The translations under genes and the position numbers were made by a program. Below are positions 1 to 8,000 of a DNA stretch of 21,207 nt, one piece after another (position 1 is the first letter of the stretch; each line of letters opens with the position of its first letter). Origin of the DNA: an uncultured Atopobiaceae bacterium. Lineage in GTDB: Bacteria > Actinomycetota > Coriobacteriia > Coriobacteriales > Atopobiaceae. The notes beneath the pieces are model-generated. The model was not told the origin of the DNA and did no database searches. It saw only the letters and a program-made list of their open reading frames with translations. The stretch covers positions 1-21,207 of the forward strand of contig CAJOGH010000066.1 in the NCBI GenBank assembly GCA_905233865.1, in the 5' to 3' direction.

Positions 1-130
1 GGTTAGGTACTCCTGATGTTAATCCACGCGCCTAGAAGGCTTTGATCAACAAGCAGGGGCTTCCTTTCCTGTCTGCCCCACGATGGGCATATCGTCTTTG
101 GCAGTTTGATAATCGTACCTGTCCCTTTTA
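1..130. other. Intergenic region at the left edge
   Basis: No convincing gene lies here. On the minus strand, downstream of the surface phospholipase-like gene, a GGGGC/GCCCC inverted repeat (56-60 and 75-79, 14-nt loop) could be a weak terminator hairpin, but no U-tract follows it. A second tiny hairpin, GCCT-AGA-AGGC, sits near 31-41. A short minus-strand reading frame ending at 46 continues in another frame past the stop of the neighbouring gene; I treat it as chance. Confidence 0.3.
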
Positions 131-3100
131 TCAGTCGTCGTTGTGGGTGGTGCCGTAGGCGACGGCGGTGGCACCGGCAGCGGCGGCGATGTCAATGACG
201 GCGTTGAGGGCCACCGAGGGGTCGCCCGTGCCGGGCAGCGTCTCGTTGTCGCTCGTGGTCGTACCCGTCTTGGGCGTCGTGGTCGTGGCGGCGCTGCCCG
301 TGCTGGCATCCGAGGACGTCGTGTCAGGCGTCACGACGGCGTTGCCCACGGGCGTGCCAATGGCGGTCGCCACGTGGAACACCTCGTTGCCGTAGTCGAG
401 CTTGCCGTAGTCGTCGTGCTCGATGTAGCCAGGCGTGTCGGCGGAGTCGTTCATCCCGTCATCGTCCTCGTCGTCCTGCTCCGTGATGGTGGGGAAGCTC
501 GCGCCGGCTGCGTGGGCCATCAGCGACTGCTCGTCCATGTCGGTGACGTCGCCATAGGCGTCGTCGTAGTAGTAGACCGTGACCTCCTGCCCCTCCTGGG
601 GCACGACGCTCATGTCGGCGTTGCCATACTCGACCTGCATGAAGCTGCGATAGCCCGCCTCGGTGTCGGTCTCCTCGCTGCCCGTATAAAGGGTGAGAGA
701 GGAGCCGTACACGCTGTCCACCTCATAGGTGGCTGTCTTAAGCTCTCCCGGCTCGTCGACCTCCTCAAAGCCGGAGTATACCGACGCGGTACCGTCACCT
801 GTGTACCACGCGCAGACATAGTCGCCTACCTGAGGCACCGCGGCCACGGTCCCGTCCAAAATGAGCTTGTACTCCACCGAACCCGCGAGCCCCAGAACCA
901 CAGCATCGCTGGCGACCTGCTTGACCTTGCCCGTGACAAAGTGAAGCTCGTTGCCGCTCGCGTCGCCCAGGCTCTCGATGTTGGTGACCACATAGCTGTA
1001 GTCCACGTCGTCCTCAAACTCGGCGTCGAGCGCGTAGGTGATGGTCAGGTTGGAACGGCCGTCCTGCAGCAGCTCGACACCAGGAGTCTCTGCCGGCACC
1101 GTCATGACGCTGGTCTCAAGCGAGTCCATGTCGCGCACGCCAATGACGTAAGAGCCCTCCTCCTCGCCGTCGGCCACGCTCTCGATGGCCATGTCGGCGG
1201 TCTGGTAGGTCTCATCGTCGTCCATGGCAAAGAGCGCCGCATCCGACTGGCTAGACAGCGAGCCCTTGGCACCCCTCTCAAAGAAGGCGTCGAGTGTGGC
1301 GAGCTTGTGCATGACACTATCGGTGTCAGCGTGCAGGCTCCCGTTGTTGACGATGCCAAACTCCTGGTAGACACCGCGGATCTTGTCAATCGCAGCCTGC
1401 ATGCCATGGCAGCCGTTGCAGCCGGCGCGGTCCAGGAAGGCACCCTCCTGGTTAGTCTCGCCCAGCTTCTGAATCCCGCCGTACAGCGAGTCCACAAGGC
1501 TGACGATACGCTTCTCGCCCTCTGCCTCGCTCCAGATGGACTCGCCCTCATAGCCCGCGGGCACCTTTGTGACACCCTCGCGGTTGTACGCTCCCGAAAA
1601 GAACTTGTGCGCGCCGCGCTGCCAGTCGTCAAACAAGCTGGCAGCCTCGAGCGCCCCGTTATAGGCATCCGAGATGCCTGTCTTGCTAAAGGCACGCTTG
1701 ATGGCCTTGATGGGCGCGATAACGAACGACGGCGTGTGCATGCTCCGGCGGCCGGCGTCGCAGACATAGGACTGACCGTCGGCGTCAAAGTAGGTGGGCA
1801 GTATCTCGCTGTCAAACCATGCGCGCACGCCGGCGTCCCATGCGGTGTCGTTGACAAGGTAGGTAAAGAGCTTGGTCACACTTTCGATGGACTGGTTCAT
1901 GCCCAGCGTCTTGAACACCGTGTGCGCACTCGCCAAGTCGTCCATCTGCCCACCCATGACGTTAGCGAGCTGCTCGGTGCCAGGGTACGTATCTTTGATG
2001 CCGCGCGTGAACGCCTCGCGATAGTTCGTGCTATTCGTGGAGTCTGTGATGGCATAGCGGTCAAACGGGATGTGGTAGCCAAACATCGGCGGCTTCTTGC
2101 CGTTCTGGACCTTGTAGTTGGAGAACGCCAGCACGGCGTTGTCGGGAATCGAGCCACTGCCTTCGTACACACGGATGGTGTGCGACGGGCACCAGAAGTC
2201 CTCGAGCGTGTGGCACATCATGCCCAGCGCACGCAGGCGCAGACGACGGTGCGTAATCGGGCGCGAGGCCTCGCTGCTGCCCACCTTGAGCGAGACGACC
2301 ATGTCGTGCAGGCTCTCGTCAAGCTGCTCGTAGCAGTCGATGAGACCGTCAAAGATCTTCTGCGCGTTGGCCTTTTCGGGCACGTCGCTCGTCGTGGCGA
2401 CCTCGCCCGTGCGCGCGTACTCGTAGGCCACGCTCAGCCACTGCAGCGCGAACTTCTTCACGTCCGACATCTTGAGGTGGCCCGAGTGACTTGCCGTGGA
2501 CGTGAGCATGCCATGAATGAAGCCGCTGCGGTCGTTCATGGTGAACTGCACGATGGAGTCGTACTTGGGATAGGCCTTCGCGGTCTCACGCAGGTGCTGG
2601 CCCACGTCCCAGGCGCCGGTGTAGTAGTCCTTGCCGCTGAACTTGGGCACGCTGTTGGCAAAGGCGCACGACGCGCCAAAGTCCACGAGGGTGTTTGCCG
2701 CCGCATCGTTCCAGAAGGAGCCGATGCGCAGGTACGCGAGGTTCTCACGGTACAGGCGCGCCGCCAGGTCTTCCGGGTCCGCAAACGGGAGCTTCGCGCC
2801 CGACCGGCTCGTGCCACGCTCCACCGTGTCGCCGGCAATCGTCGCGGACGTGTTGTCGGCGGAAAGCACGCCCGCCCAAGGGTTGAGCAGGGACGGCTTG
2901 GCCCTGTCCATCGTGCGCACCACGCGCGCGTAGGCAATCTGCACGATGTCCTCGTGTATGCAGTCGCCCATGCCGATGTTCTTGAGAAGCGCCGACGTCG
3001 CGTTGGTCCATGAGCTCCATGCCTCGGCTCGCTGCGCCGGCAGCACGAGCGCGCCCAGGCCGGCAAACGCCCCCAGTCCAATGAAGGCGCGGCGCGACAT

Positions 3101-3163
3101 CCTGGGTCCGCGCGCGGTCGTCTTGCTCTTGTCGCCCTCGGGCAGATCCTTGCGTCCAGCCAT
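131..3163 (-). CDS. Tat-exported, LPXTG-anchored zinc-dependent phospholipase C-like surface protein
   Basis: A 1010-residue protein. The start is the ATG at 3163, because AGAGGA lies 6 nt upstream; an in-frame GTG two codons earlier abuts that site. A twin-arginine signal (SRRAFIG plus a hydrophobic stretch) ends in AEA, leaving Trp49 as the predicted mature N-terminus. The residues that bind zinc in Bacillus cereus-type phospholipase C all have counterparts in order: Trp49 (N-terminal), His70, Asp211, His226, then HxxxDxxxxxH (His318, Asp322, His328), then HxxxD (His364, Asp368, where the family has Glu). Beyond the roughly 450-residue enzyme region are a single CXXCH (582-586), two beta-rich repeats (about 740-870), a DxDxDGxxDxxD calcium-type motif (898-909), a Ser/Thr-rich linker and LPGTG (976-980) with a hydrophobic tail. 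Likely role: hydrolysis of phospholipids or related phosphodiesters at the cell surface. The enzyme class is inferred from the metal site; the substrate is unknown. The next gene upstream is more than 300 nt away, so it is probably transcribed alone. Confidence 0.72.
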   Translation of the reverse strand: MAGRKDLPEGDKSKTTARGPRMSRRAFIGLGAFAGLGALVLPAQRAEAWSSWTNATSALLKNIGMGDCIHEDIVQIAYARVVRTMDRAKPSLLNPWAGVLSADNTSATIAGDTVERGTSRSGAKLPFADPEDLAARLYRENLAYLRIGSFWNDAAANTLVDFGASCAFANSVPKFSGKDYYTGAWDVGQHLRETAKAYPKYDSIVQFTMNDRSGFIHGMLTSTASHSGHLKMSDVKKFALQWLSVAYEYARTGEVATTSDVPEKANAQKIFDGLIDCYEQLDESLHDMVVSLKVGSSEASRPITHRRLRLRALGMMCHTLEDFWCPSHTIRVYEGSGSIPDNAVLAFSNYKVQNGKKPPMFGYHIPFDRYAITDSTNSTNYREAFTRGIKDTYPGTEQLANVMGGQMDDLASAHTVFKTLGMNQSIESVTKLFTYLVNDTAWDAGVRAWFDSEILPTYFDADGQSYVCDAGRRSMHTPSFVIAPIKAIKRAFSKTGISDAYNGALEAASLFDDWQRGAHKFFSGAYNREGVTKVPAGYEGESIWSEAEGEKRIVSLVDSLYGGIQKLGETNQEGAFLDRAGCNGCHGMQAAIDKIRGVYQEFGIVNNGSLHADTDSVMHKLATLDAFFERGAKGSLSSQSDAALFAMDDDETYQTADMAIESVADGEEEGSYVIGVRDMDSLETSVMTVPAETPGVELLQDGRSNLTITYALDAEFEDDVDYSYVVTNIESLGDASGNELHFVTGKVKQVASDAVVLGLAGSVEYKLILDGTVAAVPQVGDYVCAWYTGDGTASVYSGFEEVDEPGELKTATYEVDSVYGSSLTLYTGSEETDTEAGYRSFMQVEYGNADMSVVPQEGQEVTVYYYDDAYGDVTDMDEQSLMAHAAGASFPTITEQDDEDDDGMNDSADTPGYIEHDDYGKLDYGNEVFHVATAIGTPVGNAVVTPDTTSSDASTGSAATTTTPKTGTTTSDNETLPGTGDPSVALNAVIDIAAAAGATAVAYGTTHNDD

Positions 3164-3498
3164 GTCCACTCCTCTTGTCGTACCCCCAGCTGGAAGGCAG
3201 CTAGTTTTAAGGTGCAGCTTCTTTCTTATGATACCAGCGGATAGGGCGAGAAGAGCCTACAGATAGGTGACCGCTTGGCGGTATGCACGCAAGCGTGGGA
3301 TGGACGTGGGATAGACTAAGGTCACTGTCAGACCATCCACAAGGCCAACGCGTTCGTCCATGCCGAGCTCGAGCGCCGGGGAATCTTCATGGCCAAGCAA
3401 TGCGTGGACGAGATACGCTACGAGCGTGACGACGCCACAAACGTCATCACGCTCGTCAAGCGCTGGTAGCGCGTCTCGCCCGGAGTGACCTGGCATGC
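3164..3498. other. Intergenic region between surface phospholipase-like gene and luxS
   Basis: This 335-base gap contains the leader of the surface phospholipase-like gene, with a possible minus-strand -10 hexamer TATCAT near 3228-3233 but no good -35. It also has a small perfect hairpin ACCGC-TTG-GCGGT (3270-3282), a possible plus-strand gene remnant (3320-3469), and a GCGCT/AGCGC hairpin (3460-3472) that could act as a weak luxS terminator. I see no intact gene. Confidence 0.4.
3320..3469 (+). pseudogene. Possible remnant of a gene 3' end, unknown family
   Basis: A plus-strand frame opens directly after a TAA stop (3317-3319) and runs 49 codons to TAG at 3467. It has no proper start near its beginning; the first ATG is internal, with no ribosome site. 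The translation has a balanced, protein-like composition (segments such as KANAFVHAELERRG and RYERDDATNVITLVKRW), unlike the arginine- or proline-rich shadow frames elsewhere. It may be the surviving C-terminus of a degraded gene. I do not recognise the family, and it could still be chance. Confidence 0.3.
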
Positions 3499-4023
3499 CT
3501 ACGAGTCAAAGAACTGACGACCGTCGTCGGTCACGAGGCGCTCGGAGCGAGGGTACTCAAAGATCTGGCTCTCGCTCGCATGGGACTCGAGATAGTCGGC
3601 AAAGCGGCGGGCATGCCACTTGGCCATCTCCAGGTTGTGCATGCGATAGTTGCCGCAGTTGACCGCCTGGGCACCGGGCACCTCGTCCGCGTCCTCCACG
3701 GAGCGAAAGGCCGCCACGAGCAGGTCACAGATCTCGCGCGGCGCGCGCTCGTCCTTGAGGATGAGGTAGAAGCCCGTGAGGCACCCCATGGGGCCCCAGT
3801 AGATGACCTCGTCCTTCCACTGGTCATCGTTGCGCAGGTAGGTCGCAATGATGTGCTCGAGCGAGTGCATGGCCGCCACGTCCACGGCAGGCTCGACGTT
3901 GGGTCGCGTCACGCGCACGTCATAGGTGGTCACGCGCTGGTCACCAAGGGTATCCACGCGGCTGGTAAAGATGCCCGGGACGATTCTCGTGTGGTCGACC
4001 GAAAAGCTTGCGATGAGATCCAT
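3499..4023 (-). CDS. luxS: S-ribosylhomocysteine lyase (AI-2 synthase)
   Basis: LuxS cleaves S-ribosylhomocysteine to homocysteine and 4,5-dihydroxy-2,3-pentanedione. This is the last step of the Pfs/LuxS activated-methyl-cycle detoxification and the source of autoinducer-2. The 174-residue length is normal for the family. The conserved HTRIVPG is at the N-terminus. The metal site is HxxEH (His53, His57) plus Cys123 in the CGNYRMHN block, with catalytic Glu56 in the HSLEH motif and catalytic Cys81 in GPMGC. The start ATG at 4023 has AAGGAG 6 nt upstream. It begins 20 nt after the stop of the acetolactate decarboxylase gene on the same strand, so the two are probably co-transcribed. The protein is cytoplasmic. 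The identification is firm. Confidence 0.97.
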   Translation of the reverse strand: MDLIASFSVDHTRIVPGIFTSRVDTLGDQRVTTYDVRVTRPNVEPAVDVAAMHSLEHIIATYLRNDDQWKDEVIYWGPMGCLTGFYLILKDERAPREICDLLVAAFRSVEDADEVPGAQAVNCGNYRMHNLEMAKWHARRFADYLESHASESQIFEYPRSERLVTDDGRQFFDS

Positions 4024-4043
4024 GTGCTACTCCTTCAATGGCG

Positions 4044-4883
4044 CTACTCGTTCGTCTCGGCAGACTTGACCTCCGCGCTGCGGTCCTTCTTAAAGTCGAT
4101 CGCGTTGAAGAAGGGCTCGTTGGGCAGCATCATCTCAAAGTTGTCGGTATGGTCCATGCCAAGGGTGGCGTTAGCCACGGCAAGGTCCAGGACGTGCCCG
4201 CCCTTCGTGCCGTCCTTGGATATGAAGTGCAGGTGCCAGCCCGCGTTGTTGAGCTCCTTCATGTAGTCCGGGCAGTAGAGCGCGACCACAGTGCCCTCGA
4301 CGTTGTCATAGTCAAAGAAGGTCTGATCAGTCTTGAGCACCTCGACGAGCGGCTGGTAGGGCTCCTTCTGCGCGTACTCGCTGCGCACACTCATCTTGGA
4401 GAAGGTGCCGTCCAGGCGCGCAAAGCAGAAGGCGTTGGGACCCGACTTGGCAACATGCTCATTGAGGATGGCCTCGAGATCCTTGAAACTTGCCACGTCC
4501 TTGATTTCCTGAGTCTCGTCGGCGTCAAAGAAGGTGACGTTGGAGAACGGGATGGTCTCAGAGTCGGCGGGAACGTCCACCGAGCCGTCGCCCTTGGCGC
4601 GATAGAGCGTCCCGTCGACCATGATGAGCTCGCCGTTGAGCTTGTCAAAGGTGCCAATGCCAATGTCGCCGTGCTTCTTGAGGTCGCCGATGCTCACGCT
4701 GCCGTAGTAGTCGCCCTGCAAAAGGCTCTGCAGCAGCGCCACCTGCGTAATGGTCTCGCGGTTGGCAGGCGCCTGTGTCTCCGCCGCGGGCTGGGCAGTG
4801 TTGGCCTGACCGCAGCCAGCGATACCGAGCGTCAACATTCCCACAATGGCCACGCGTGCGATCTTCCGGTTCATACGAGCCAT
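4044..4883 (-). CDS. alsD: Alpha-acetolactate decarboxylase, predicted lipoprotein
   Basis: Converts (S)-2-acetolactate to acetoin and CO2. The 279-residue protein has the family fold along its length. The zinc ligands are His217 and His219 in GWHLHF and His230 in KGGHVLD, and the conserved arginine is in SVRSEY (Arg167). The N-terminus is a lipoprotein signal: basic residues, a hydrophobic core, then the lipobox LGIAGC with Cys24 as the predicted lipidated residue. The enzyme should therefore sit on the outer face of the membrane. I chose ATG 4883 because GGAGG lies 4 nt upstream; a longer frame to 4991 lacks such a site, and the ATG at 4874 is too far from it. It lies directly upstream of luxS. 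No acetolactate synthase gene is in the window. Secreted forms of this family are known (for example from Brevibacillus). Confidence 0.93.
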   Translation of the reverse strand: MARMNRKIARVAIVGMLTLGIAGCGQANTAQPAAETQAPANRETITQVALLQSLLQGDYYGSVSIGDLKKHGDIGIGTFDKLNGELIMVDGTLYRAKGDGSVDVPADSETIPFSNVTFFDADETQEIKDVASFKDLEAILNEHVAKSGPNAFCFARLDGTFSKMSVRSEYAQKEPYQPLVEVLKTDQTFFDYDNVEGTVVALYCPDYMKELNNAGWHLHFISKDGTKGGHVLDLAVANATLGMDHTDNFEMMLPNEPFFNAIDFKKDRSAEVKSAETNE

Positions 4884-4897
4884 GGCTCCTCCATTCA

Positions 4898-4930
4898 CTG
4901 ATAACAAACTGATAGCACACGTTGATTGTA
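4898..4930 (-). promoter_or_regulatory. Putative alsD-luxS promoter -10 and direct repeat in leader
   Basis: Read on the minus strand, a TACAAT hexamer (4930-4925) lies about 40 nt before the alsD start, but no good -35 is found at 16-18 nt spacing. Between it and the ribosome site, the hexamer TATCAG occurs twice, 11 bp apart (4914-4909 and 4903-4898). Such spacing on one helical face could mark a regulator site. This is suggestive only. Confidence 0.3.
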
Positions 4931-4988
4931 TCGTTGGCCAGGGAGCAGCTGTGACACCTGTCCCTAGCATTCCGTGAGCGGCGAGCCA

Positions 4989-5011
4989 CATGCGTCGGGG
5001 CTCCTGCCGCC
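4989..5011 (+). repeat. Short direct repeat, copy 1
   Basis: This 23-nt sequence, beginning CATGCGTCGGGG and ending CCTGCCGCC, recurs at 12823-12844 in the same orientation with only one missing T. Copy 1 includes the left arm of the hairpin at 4996-5034. The two copies lie just outside the giant repeat-protein gene, one on each side. Confidence 0.7.
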
Positions 5012-5034
5012 TGACCTTGGCGACAAGAGCCCCG
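4996..5034 (-). terminator. Strong hairpin downstream of the giant surface-protein gene
   Basis: On the minus strand a 16-bp stem (5034-5019 with 5011-4996) closes a 7-nt loop. All 16 positions pair, two as G-U. On the plus strand those two would be A-C mismatches, so the RNA made from the minus strand folds better. This fits a terminator for the giant gene, whose stop is 35 nt (reference frame 5069) or 12 nt (shifted frame 5046) upstream. There is no U-tract after it. Confidence 0.55.
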
Positions 5035-5045
5035 CGTTGCGAGCG

Positions 5046-8000
5046 CTATCGAATAGCTGCGCTACTGACTACCTCACGCCATACCAGGCGACGCCCTCGG
5101 GCGTCCAGCCCAACGACACCAAGTGGTCGGCCTCGCTCCGGTCGGCAGTGTAGTTGTGACTGCCCGAGTTGTTGCGCTCTGCCCAAGGCTCCACATACGG
5201 GTTGAACTGGCGGTAGAGCGGCTGCCGAGTACCATCCGATGCCCTCGTAGGTCCAGCCAGCCGCCACCACGCGGTCGCGCTCGTGAGCAGACGTGGTGTA
5301 GTGGTGGTCAGTGCCAGAGTAGAGGCGATAGACCGGGGTCGTGGACGTGACCGGTGCCACCCACGAGACACCCTCGTAGGTCCAACCAGAGGCTGCCACC
5401 TCGTCGCGCTCGTGCGTGTTTCCGGTATAGAAGTGTTCGCCAGAGTTGGGGTTGTACAGACGGTACATCACCTTCGTCGCAGCGGGTGCAGGCTCAGGAT
5501 CCTTTCGCTCGCCCGCGGAGATGCTAAAGTCCGCCGTCGCAGTGCCGCCAAAGTGGTTCTTCGTCTCGGGAACGGTGGCCCTCACGGTGTAGTCGCCAAT
5601 GGCGCTTGGGGGCTCGGCCGTCCATTCCTCGCTGCCCTTGGACGCATACTCGTACGCGACCGTTGCACCGCCAGGGTTAGAGCCCTCGGAGAGCCGCGGA
5701 GCGTTTGGCTCTTCTCCCCAATTCCAACTGTCGATAAGAACCTGCGGTGTGATGCTCACCTTCTTGACCTCAATGGTCTCAAACCCATGTATCGTGCCAT
5801 TGTCGCCTGCGTTTACCTCGTAATAGACCGTGAGGGTGCCGGCGTCGGTCAGCGTCGGGCTTGAGCTGAGGTCATACGTTCCCTCAACAGTACCGTACGA
5901 CTTAGTCCAAAGGGCAGATGCAGAGCCAGTGACGTCCAAGCTGATCCCATGGCTCTGGCCATCGTAGACGCCAGACCAGCCGCTTGAGCTTACATCGATT
6001 TGCAAACTGGTGAAGGCGATCTTTCCCTCCTTTGTGGTGATCTCGTAGTTGTAGTTGGGATAGATGTACGGGTCCACAATGACGCGCACGGGACTCGAAG
6101 TCCCGTTATCCATCGTCCCGGGCTCGCAGTCGAGCGTGTAGGCCAACTCGTCACCATTGACGGTTCCAAAGGTCCGTGCCGTAAGGACAGAGGGGTCATA
6201 GGGGTACGTGTTATCGAAGAACTTCTCGTCCGCAACGATGGACGCCTTCTTGCGCTCAATCGTGATCTTGACGTCCTTGAGCGCGGGGGCGGCAGAGTCG
6301 GTCCCGGCTGCCGTGACGGTGACGGTGGCTATGCCAGCCCGCTTGATCGTGACCTCGCCGGTCTGGGCGTCCACATCGATCAGCGGCTCACTGCCTGGCT
6401 TTACGGCATAGCTCAGCTCGCCCTCGCCCGTCGTGGTGGCGCGGACAAAGACGTCGGTGTCGCCATACGTGACCGTCATGTCAGAGGCAACCACGGCCTG
6501 GTCTCCCCTGATCGAGAGCTTGCCGTTGACAAAGGTGACCGTGTACCTGCCATCCGAGTTGGCTCCGGACGGAACGATGTCGTAGTCACCAGCCGGCGCC
6601 GTCGTAACGTCGACCTCAACGCCATCCTTCTGATACGACATGACGGGAGGCTCGGTCAACGTGTCATCGCCGATAAGCCCCACGACATCGTAGTAGCCCG
6701 CGGGCGTCTCGCCCATGTAGATCTGCTCGTCCTTGGCGATCACGGTGAGCTGCGCGCGATAGACGGTGACCCTGATCTCCTTGGATGCAGGCTTGTAGTC
6801 GTCGGTCCCCGCCGCCGTGATGGTGACATATGCCGTTCCGGCCTTCTTGGCGGAAAGCGTTCCGTACTCGTCGACGGTGACCACGTCGCCCATGACCGAG
6901 TAGCTGAGGGCGCCGTCGCCGTCAGTCGTGGCGCCGATGCTCCTGGCGGACTCGCCGTAGGTCATGATCATGTCAGAGGCCGTGACCGTCTGCCTCTTGC
7001 GGTCCTTGATCTGCAGAATCGCGTTCTCGTAGCCGACAGTGTAGTTGCCATTCATCTGCGCGTCCGAGGGGACGATGTCATAGGTGTCGACCATGATGGT
7101 CGCCGGCAGTGTGGGCACGCCGCCCTTTTGATAGGTCAGCTTGGGCGCGACCGTCACAACGTCCGGCTCGTCACCGTTCACAAGACCGATCACCTCATAG
7201 TGCGTGCCCACCACAGGATCGCTGAGACTGGGAACGACGTCGCCCACATACCCGACCTGGTTTATCGCCTTGATGGTCGCGTGGGCCTTGGAGATGATGA
7301 TCGGAACATCAACGGACGTCTCCTTGTGGGTCTTGGTCTCAGCCGCCGTCGCCACGACATACGCAGTTCCATCAGCCGGCACGGCCTTGATCTTGAGCGC
7401 GCCGGTGGTGGGGTCGACGTCGATGTAATCCCCGCTGCCGCTCTTGACCGAGAAGGTGATGGTGCCTCCGCCCGTCGCAGGATCGACGACCTGGGCGCTG
7501 ACCACCTTGTCCGCATCGCCGTACGTGACGTGCACCTCGGGAGCCTCAATCTCCTGCGGGTCCTTCTCGGCAACCGTCACGACAATAGGAGTCGCGGTAA
7601 GGGCGGAGTAGTTGTCGTCGGCGTCAACGGTCACGTTCACGACAATCGTGCCCGAGTCCAGGCCAGAGGTGAGCGTGCCGTCCTCGGCAAGCTCGCAGCC
7701 TAGCGTGTCACCTGCGATGGCAAAGTGGACGGCTCCCGTGGCACCGTTCATCGCGACATTGTCAGCCAGGTTGGTTGAGTTGCCGTCAACCATGACGAAG
7801 TCCGTGGGCGCGACCGTCACCGGACTGGGCTCGCGCACCTTGAGCTCCGCGGGGACGTAGGTGAACGTGTAACTACCGTTGGCGTCTGCGCCCGAGGGCT
7901 CAACGGTGTAGGTGCCAGGGGCTGCGGTCGTGGGATTCACGACGTCATCGCCGCTCTTGTAGGTCATCGTTGGTGGCGTCGTAAGCACGTCCTCGCCAAT

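Noticed and set aside
46..130. Minus-strand peptide ending at 46 as a continuation of the phospholipase-like protein through a frameshift
   Set aside because: The normal frame ends properly after LPGTG and a hydrophobic segment; extending it would place a long polar tail after the sorting signal.
143..3013. 956-residue plus-strand open frame opposite the phospholipase-like gene
   Set aside because: It is an antisense shadow of a high-GC gene: Val/Arg/His-rich composition, no domain, no ribosome site. The opposite strand carries clear motifs.
117..4965. Shared 10-mer ACCTGTCCCT at 117-126 and 4956-4965 as a REP-like element
   Set aside because: A 10-base match is expected by chance in a window of this size, and no hairpin or longer similarity surrounds it.
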